In this document: one piece after another, positions 16,472 to 20,441 of the stretch
Layout: each line of letters opens with the position of its first letter
Numbering within the stretch: position 1 is the stretch's first letter
DNA from: Nitriliruptorales bacterium
Lineage (GTDB): Bacteria; Actinomycetota; Nitriliruptoria; Euzebyales; Egibacteraceae
Direction of reading: 5' to 3'
Length of the DNA stretch: 20,441 bases
Assembly: GCA_007119305.1 (NCBI GenBank)
Contig: SKPY01000242.1
Location: 1 to 20,441 of the forward strand
Made by a program: the position numbers and the translations under genes
The notes under the pieces: generated by a model
The model's database searches: none
The model's input: only the letters and a program-made list of their open reading frames with translations
What the model was told of the DNA's origin: nothing

Positions 16472-18682
16472 ATGCGACGACTTGCGGTCCTGCCTGTGCT
16501 GGCACTCGTGCTCGCGCTCGTACCGGCTAGCCCCCCGGCTGCGGCCCATCCGCTGCCGCACGGCGACACCCCCCGCATCACCAACCCGGCGCCCGCACCC
16601 GGGGACGTGGTCGGCCCGGGCACGGTGGAGATCAGCGCGCTGGCCGCAGCGGATCGGCCGATCACCGGCCATCGGATGCTCGTGAACGGCCGCGAGGTCG
16701 ATGCGAGCCGCACTGACGGCAGCCACGCCACGGTGGCGGCGACGGTGACGCTCGAGCCCGGGCCGCAGATCATCGAGGTCGTCGCGCGCACCGACGCCGG
16801 CGAGCGCAGCCGGCGTTGGGGCTTCACCGTCAGCCCGCTGCGGGCGGACCGGCTGGCCGGGGCAGAGCGGATCCAGACCGCTGTCGCGATCAGCCGTGAC
16901 CTCTACCCCGCGGACGCGACCGCGCAGGCCGCGGTGGTCGGGCGGGCCGACGACTTCCCCGACGCGCTCGCTGGCGCGACGTTCGCCCGTGAGGTCAACG
17001 GGCCGCTGCTGCTCACCCAGGGAAGCCGGCTGACGGACGCGACCGCTGAGGAGCTGCGTCGGGTGCTGGCCGACCAGGCCACGATCTACCTGCTCGGCGG
17101 GGAGGGTGCGCTGTCCGGGCAGGTGGCCCGCGACGCCGAGGCCCTCGGGTTCCCGGTGGAGCGCGTGCACGGCGCGAACCGCTACGAGACCGGGGTCGAG
17201 ATCGCCGCCCTCGTCGCGGAGACGACCACCGCCGTGGTCGCCAGCGGCGAGACCTTCGCCGACGCGCTCGCCGCCTCCGCACCCGCGGCGCGCGACGGCT
17301 GGCCGGTGCTGCTCACCCGGTCCACGAGCCTGCCTGGCGAGGTCGCCGCCTACCTGAGCGAGCACGGCTTCGAGCAGGTCTACATCGTCGGGGGTGCCGG
17401 GGCGGTCGGCGACGCCGTGGAGCAGGGCCTGCAGGAGGTCGTCGGCAGCGAGGGCGTCGAGCGGATCGCCGGCCGCACCCGCTACGAGACCGCTGCCCGG
17501 ATCGGGCAGGCCTTCTTCGACAGCGCCGAGCAGGTGGCCGTCGCCAACGGCGCGCGGTTCCCCGACGCGCTGGCCGGCGGCGTGCACGCCGCAGCCCGCG
17601 ACGCGCCGCTGCTCCTGGTGAGCTCCAGCCGGGTGTTCGACCCGCAGCTCGACCAGCTGGGGCAGCTCCAGCCGGCTCGCGCGCGGGTGTACGGGGGCAG
17701 TGCGGTGGTCGGTGCCGTCGTGGTCGGTGATCTGCGCCGGGGGGTCGTCGACGCCGGCGGGCCGCGGATCCTGCGCGTGGAACCGGGTGACGGAGAGGTG
17801 TCGAGCCTGGACACCGTCACCATCGAGGTCGACCGCGACATCAACCCGGACGCGTCGTCGATCTACATGACCTTGAACGGCAACGAGGTCGCCGGGCGGC
17901 GCACGAGCGACTCCACCCGGGAGGTGACCTTCTCCGTCGACACGCTGCCCAACGGCCTGCGCAGCCAGCAGACCTACGAGGTGCGCCTCGTCGCGCGCGT
18001 CACCGACGGCGACACGACCCGGCACGTCGAACGACGGTTCACGTATCGTCAGCCGTTTCGCAGCCTGTCGCGCGGAGACTCCGGCCGCGAGGTCGAGGAT
18101 CTCCAGCGCCAGCTCCGCAACGCCGGCTACTGGCTCGGGGCAGTCGACGGGCAGTACGGCAGCCTGACCCACCAGGCCGTGCTGGCCTTCCAGAAGGTGC
18201 ACGGCATGGAGCGCACCGGCACCGCGGATCAGGCCCTGCGCGAACGGCTCGCGGCGAACCCGTCGCGGCCGCGCGCGCGCACGGGTGCCGGCGACGGCCT
18301 GTACTACGAGGTCGATCTCGAGCGCCAGATCCTGATGCGCGTCGTCAACGGCCGCGTGGACTGGATCTTCAACACGTCGACTGGACACGGCCGTGTCTAC
18401 ACCTTCCAGGGTGCGACCTACCGGGCGACCACGAGCACCGGCCGGCACCGCATCACCCGGCAGATCGACGGGCCACGGGAGGCCGAACGCGGGCTGCTGT
18501 GGCGGCCCAAGTACTACGACACGACCCGTGGCATCGCCATCCACGGGTCGCACAGCGTGCCGGAGTACCCGGCGTCAGCGGGCTGCATCCGCGTGACCAA
18601 CGCGGCGATGGACTTCCTGTGGAGCCAGGACCCCAACATCGGCGCCGGCGTCTGGGTGTACCCACACGACTACTACGGCTGA
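16472..18682 (+). CDS. Secreted L,D-transpeptidase with cell-wall-binding repeats and peptidoglycan-binding domain
   Basis: 736 residues from ATG 16472. The signal peptide is about 1-25 (Leu/Val core, PPAAAHP). An Ig-like domain follows (about 30-122), then three cell-wall-binding type 2 repeats (from about 125, 236 and 334; DRLAGAERIQTA, VHGANRYETG, IAGRTRYETA). Next come a SbsA-type Ig-like domain (about 430-525), a PG_binding_1 domain (about 532-590; GDSGREVEDLQRQLRNAGYW, DGQYGSLTHQAVLAFQ) and a C-terminal YkuD domain (about 605-736). The YkuD site is intact: H691 in IHGSH and the nucleophile C705 in SAGCIRV, with S702 and R707. YkuD enzymes make 3-3 crosslinks in peptidoglycan or attach proteins to it, outside the membrane. 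It stands alone on the plus strand. The next gene, on the minus strand, overlaps its end by 10 bp. Confidence 0.95.
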   Translation: MRRLAVLPVLALVLALVPASPPAAAHPLPHGDTPRITNPAPAPGDVVGPGTVEISALAAADRPITGHRMLVNGREVDASRTDGSHATVAATVTLEPGPQIIEVVARTDAGERSRRWGFTVSPLRADRLAGAERIQTAVAISRDLYPADATAQAAVVGRADDFPDALAGATFAREVNGPLLLTQGSRLTDATAEELRRVLADQATIYLLGGEGALSGQVARDAEALGFPVERVHGANRYETGVEIAALVAETTTAVVASGETFADALAASAPAARDGWPVLLTRSTSLPGEVAAYLSEHGFEQVYIVGGAGAVGDAVEQGLQEVVGSEGVERIAGRTRYETAARIGQAFFDSAEQVAVANGARFPDALAGGVHAAARDAPLLLVSSSRVFDPQLDQLGQLQPARARVYGGSAVVGAVVVGDLRRGVVDAGGPRILRVEPGDGEVSSLDTVTIEVDRDINPDASSIYMTLNGNEVAGRRTSDSTREVTFSVDTLPNGLRSQQTYEVRLVARVTDGDTTRHVERRFTYRQPFRSLSRGDSGREVEDLQRQLRNAGYWLGAVDGQYGSLTHQAVLAFQKVHGMERTGTADQALRERLAANPSRPRARTGAGDGLYYEVDLERQILMRVVNGRVDWIFNTSTGHGRVYTFQGATYRATTSTGRHRITRQIDGPREAERGLLWRPKYYDTTRGIAIHGSHSVPEYPASAGCIRVTNAAMDFLWSQDPNIGAGVWVYPHDYYG

Positions 18683-18876
18683 CCGCCGTCGTCGCCGTCG
18701 GCCGGCTGCTCGCTGTCGTCGCGCTCGTGGCGTCGGTGCGGTGGCACGGCGGGCTTGTCCGGCGACTCCTCCTGCTCGGGAACCTCGTCGGGCACCGCCT
18801 TGATGTCCTTCGAGGACCGTGCGGTGCGCCGGCGGTCGTCGGGCTGGATCGGGAAGCGCTCGCGCTCCTCGCTCAT
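18673..18876 (-). CDS. Small charged hypothetical protein
   Basis: 67 residues, very hydrophilic (MSEERERFPIQPDDRRR...EVPEQEESPDKP), with no hydrophobic segment or recognisable domain; probably disordered. Support for a real gene is a strong ribosome site (GGAGG, 18882-18886, 5 nt before the ATG) and a composition unlike a frame shadow. Its last codons overlap the convergent transpeptidase gene by 10 bp, leaving no room for a terminator. Function unknown. It may be co-transcribed with the membrane-protein gene 99 bp upstream. Confidence 0.6.
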   Translation of the reverse strand: MSEERERFPIQPDDRRRTARSSKDIKAVPDEVPEQEESPDKPAVPPHRRHERDDSEQPADGDDGGQP

Positions 18877-18911
18877 CGCATCCTCCGGCTCCTGCGTGTC
18901 CTGCGGCTGCT

Positions 18912-18933
18912 GCGTCGCGCGTCACTGCGACGC
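18912..18933. terminator. Possible hairpin downstream of the membrane-protein gene
   Basis: GCGTCGC (18912-18918) and GCGACGC (18927-18933) form a perfect 7-bp stem with an 8-nt loop, about 42 nt past the stop of the membrane-protein gene. There is no T-tract. It also lies just upstream of the small charged protein gene, so it could serve in that leader instead. Confidence 0.3.
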
Positions 18934-18975
18934 CTACCCATGCCTGCGGCTGGTCAACCCGCCGGGGTTGGCGCA

Positions 18976-19371
18976 TCAGCGCTGATACAGCAGGGCGTCG
19001 CGGCCGGGGCGGCTGAGCAGCACCACGACCGCCGCGAGCGTCACCGCGGCGGGCACGAGCGCCTCGGCCCCGCGCACCGGGAACACCGAGCTGACCAGTG
19101 CGAGGGCGTTCACCACAAGCGCCAGGGGCCAGGCCCACGACGCCCGCGTGAACGCCCCGTAGGCCACGAGGGCGAACAGCACGGCACCGAGCGCGAAGCC
19201 CGCGGGCACCACGACCGGCACCGCAGCCGGTGGGCCGAGCGCTGCGACGACGGGGATGTCCAGGTCGAGATGCGCGAGGGTCATCACGACGGAGCCAACC
19301 ACGCCGAGCACGGCCAGGACGCCGACGACGGTCGCCGCGGTGGGACGTCGTGCAGTGGTCGTTGCGGGCAC
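18976..19371 (-). CDS. Four-helix membrane protein, unrecognised
   Basis: 131 residues from GTG 19371, with GGGAGG 8 nt upstream (19382-19387). After a short basic N-terminus (MPATTTARRPT) come four hydrophobic stretches: TVVGVLAVLGVVGSVVMTL (about 14-32), VPVVVPAGFALGAVLFALVA (about 51-70), WAWPLALVVNALALVSSVF (about 79-97) and LVPAAVTLAAVVVLLS (about 105-120). A short polar tail ends in LLYQR. No charged residue sits inside a helix and there is no recognisable active-site motif. It is divergent from HU. This is a small integral membrane protein of unknown function, with the look of actinobacterial four-TM 'hypothetical' proteins. Confidence 0.8.
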   Translation of the reverse strand: MPATTTARRPTAATVVGVLAVLGVVGSVVMTLAHLDLDIPVVAALGPPAAVPVVVPAGFALGAVLFALVAYGAFTRASWAWPLALVVNALALVSSVFPVRGAEALVPAAVTLAAVVVLLSRPGRDALLYQR

Positions 19372-19410
19372 CTCGTGGGCCTCCCGGTCGGCGCTGAACG
19401 GACTGCCACC

Positions 19411-19416
19411 ACTGTA
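19411..19416 (-). promoter_or_regulatory. -10 element of the membrane-protein gene
   Basis: TACAGT on the minus strand, 39 nt before the GTG start. A TTCCGA sequence (19435-19440) lies 18 nt upstream of it and could be a weak -35. Confidence 0.4.
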
Positions 19417-19444
19417 GGTGCGGGGCGTGAGCCGTCGGAAATCG

Positions 19445-19473
19445 TTGCGTTTCCTCGCAGGATTACCTAACGT
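19445..19473 (+). promoter_or_regulatory. Promoter of the HU gene
   Basis: TTGCGT (19445-19450) and TAACGT (19468-19473) are separated by exactly 17 nt. It is the best -35/-10 pair in the window and would give a leader of about 50 nt before the GTG start at 19532. Confidence 0.6.
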
Positions 19474-19520
19474 CGCGCCATCAACTCGCCGGGCGATGGC
19501 AGCTCGGTGCCCACGACTTT

Positions 19521-19526
19521 AGGAGG
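19521..19526 (+). promoter_or_regulatory. Ribosome binding site of HU
   Basis: AGGAGG, 5 nt before the GTG at 19532; a near-ideal site that suits an abundant protein. Confidence 0.75.
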
Positions 19527-19531
19527 ACGTC

Positions 19532-19978
19532 GTGAACAAGCAAGAGCTGGTTGAGGCGGTCACCGCGCAACTTGGCCCCGACGCGTCCAAGAAGCAGGTC
19601 GAAGTGACCGTGCAGGCGCTGATCGACACCATCAGCATCGCGCTGCGCAAGGGCGAGAGCGTGTCGCTGACCGGCTTCGGCACGTTCGAGGCCCGCAAGC
19701 GGTCCGCACGCAACGCGCGCAACCCGCAGACCGGCGAGAAGGTGCGGGTCAAAGCACGAACGGTTCCTGCCTTCAGGGCAGGCAAGGGCCTGAAGGACGT
19801 GGTGGCCAAGCGGGCCCCCGCGCCGGCCAAGAAGAAGGCGGCCGGCAAGAAGGCCACGAAGAAGAAGGCGGCCGGCAAGAAGACCAGCGGCAAGAAGGCG
19901 GCGAAGAAGGCCACCAAGAAGGCCACCAAGAAGTCGACCGCGAAGAAGTCCGCGAAGAAGACTGCGAAGAAGCGCTAG
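19532..19978 (+). CDS. hup: DNA-binding protein HU with histone-H1-like lysine-rich tail
   Basis: 148 residues. Residues 1-90 are a complete HU fold: MNKQELVEAVTAQLGPD, the LTGFGTFEARKRSARNARNPQTGEKV arm region with the intercalating proline P65, and VPAFRAGKGLKDVV at the end. Residues about 92-148 are a lysine/alanine tail of repeated KKAAGKK, KKAT and KKSAKK units, as in mycobacterial HupB and other actinobacterial HUs. The tail binds DNA and compacts the nucleoid; its lysines are acetylated in mycobacteria. A good promoter and AGGAGG site precede it and a strong terminator follows, so it is a single-gene unit with high expected expression. Confidence 0.96.
   Translation: MNKQELVEAVTAQLGPDASKKQVEVTVQALIDTISIALRKGESVSLTGFGTFEARKRSARNARNPQTGEKVRVKARTVPAFRAGKGLKDVVAKRAPAPAKKKAAGKKATKKKAAGKKTSGKKAAKKATKKATKKSTAKKSAKKTAKKR
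19829..19933 (+). repeat. Short direct repeats in the HU tail
   Basis: A 24-bp segment at 19829-19852 recurs exactly at 19859-19882 (30-bp period). A 12-bp unit AAGAAGGCCACC is repeated in tandem at 19904-19927, with a partial third copy to 19933. They encode the KKAAGKK and KKAT units and are prone to slippage, which explains length variation of such tails between strains. Confidence 0.85.
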
Positions 19979-19993
19979 GCCTGCGAGCACAAC

Positions 19994-20027
19994 GCGAAGG
20001 GGGCTGCCGCGCGGCAGCCCCCTTCGC
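19994..20027. terminator. 34-bp perfect palindrome, terminator for HU and the cold-shock-like gene
   Basis: GCGAAGGGGGCTGCCGC followed directly by its exact reverse complement, with no mismatch; in RNA this is a stem of about 15 bp with a GCGC loop. It begins 15 bp past the HU stop codon and ends 4 bp before the stop of the convergent gene, so it should work in both directions. Only short T-runs occur, inside the stem. Confidence 0.85.
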
Positions 20028-20031
20028 ACGG

Positions 20032-20238
20032 TCAGATGCTGATCAGCCGCAGGTTGTGGACCTGCTGGCCTTCGTCGCCGGCGACGACGTCGAAGCGCAC
20101 GCGCTGACCGAGCCGGAGCTCGAGCAAGCCCGACGCCGTGAAGGTCTCGGCGTCGAAGCCGAGCTCCTCCTGGTCGTCGGTCAGCAGGACCCCGGTGAAG
20201 GTCTCGGGGTCGAAGTGCTTCACCGTGCCTTGCGGCAT
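20032..20238 (-). CDS. Degenerate cold-shock-domain protein
   Basis: 68 residues, the usual CspA length. The frame of the fold is visible: MPQGTVKHFDPET (family GTVKWFNxxK), a central acidic segment, GLLELRLGQRVRFDVVAGDEGQQVHNLRLI (family LxEGQxVxFDvxxGxKGxQAxNV). The nucleic-acid-binding motifs are not conserved: RNP1 (KGFGFI) is replaced by FTGVLLTDD, and RNP2 (VFVHFS) by LGFDAETF. Tryptophan and most surface aromatics are lost and the protein is strongly acidic. RNA chaperone activity is therefore doubtful; a protein-binding or regulatory role is possible. Start ATG 20238 with AAGGAG upstream (spacing about 9 nt). Confidence 0.85.
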   Translation of the reverse strand: MPQGTVKHFDPETFTGVLLTDDQEELGFDAETFTASGLLELRLGQRVRFDVVAGDEGQQVHNLRLISI

Positions 20239-20268
20239 GCTCCCGCTCCTTGGATCGACGGTCGGGCA

Positions 20269-20274
20269 AGCCTA
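20269..20274 (-). promoter_or_regulatory. -10 element of the cold-shock-like gene
   Basis: TAGGCT on the minus strand, 30 nt before the start codon, with TTGGCT (20293-20298) as a possible -35 at an 18-nt spacing. Confidence 0.5.
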
Positions 20275-20315
20275 CGCGCGGTGACGCGCCCGAGCCAACG
20301 GCGCAGCCGCGCCGC

Positions 20316-20441
20316 TCACGCCTGTGCCAGGCGCGCGGCGAGGGCAGGCAGCCGCGCGCTGGCCTCGGCGAGCCCGTCAGCATCGTCCACGTCCAGGGCG
20401 AGCGCTGGGCGCTCGCAGCGCACCGCGCGGGCTCCGGCCGC
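20316..20441 (-). CDS. C-terminal fragment of a gene running off the right edge
   Basis: An open minus-strand frame enters from the window edge and ends at TGA 20316-20318, giving the last 41 residues of a protein. They contain RPALALDVDDADGLAEASARLPALAARL. The 'LxLDVDDADGLAEA' pattern recalls the C-terminus of nucleotidyltransferases such as CofC (2-phospho-L-lactate guanylyltransferase, F420 synthesis), where 'LDVDTPADLAAA' is common. That is a weak hint from a short fragment. If right, an F420 pathway would be present, relevant to the PPOX-fold protein. Confidence 0.45.
   Translation of the reverse strand, partial: AAGARAVRCERPALALDVDDADGLAEASARLPALAARLAQA

Noticed and set aside
16418..18553. 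Minus-strand frame opposite the L,D-transpeptidase
   Set aside because: The plus strand has a signal peptide, repeats and an intact YkuD site; the antisense product has no recognisable feature.
19481..20383. Minus-strand 300-codon frame across HU and the cold-shock-like gene
   Set aside because: It runs antisense through HU and includes a low-complexity Leu/Gly run that mirrors the lysine repeats.

Overview
This is a very GC-rich window with strong G/C preference at third codon positions, frequent GTG starts and TANNNT-type -10 boxes. HU has a lysine-rich tail and the regulators resemble mycobacterial DosR/DosS. Two secreted proteins carry cell-wall-binding type 2 repeats. Together these point to an actinobacterium (Actinomycetota). 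The abundance of those repeats would suit a deep lineage such as Nitriliruptoria/Egibacter/Euzebya, but that is inference. I see no rRNA, tRNA, CRISPR array, insertion sequence, phage gene or replication origin.

Layout, left to right. (1) Central carbon metabolism: a complete pyruvate:ferredoxin oxidoreductase (minus strand) diverges from a GNAT acetyltransferase. A small unrecognised protein (here 'A') and aconitase AcnA follow on the minus strand. (2) A protein (here 'B') combining the same unrecognised N-terminal domain with two CBS domains and a BON-like domain diverges from an alpha/beta hydrolase. The hydrolase is followed 21 bp later by a secreted enzyme with cell-wall-binding repeats and a GHL10 domain. 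A 48-bp palindromic terminator closes that block. (3) A tight five-gene minus-strand operon reads CBS-pair protein, PPOX-fold flavin protein, a third copy of the unrecognised domain ('C'), a GAF-containing histidine kinase, and a NarL/DosR-type response regulator. Three junctions are 4-bp ATGA/GTGA overlaps and the fourth gap is 11 bp. (4) A secreted L,D-transpeptidase with cell-wall-binding repeats, a small acidic/charged protein, a four-helix membrane protein, HU, a degenerate cold-shock-domain protein, and the C-terminus of one more gene at the right edge.

How it may work together. The kinase/regulator pair closely resembles DosS/DosR of the mycobacterial dormancy (hypoxia/NO) response. 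The regulator's recognition helix is the same as DosR's as I recall it. The kinase GAF domain keeps the histidine and tyrosine at the positions I would align with the DosS haem pocket. CBS proteins and PPOX-fold proteins are familiar members of such regulons, and PFOR is an oxygen-sensitive enzyme suited to low-oxygen metabolism. My working model is a redox/hypoxia-response island in which a previously unnamed domain family (A, B, C) is a recurrent component. A DosR-box-like palindrome lies between B and the hydrolase. The cell-wall enzymes and the HU/cold-shock genes are probably neighbours rather than members.
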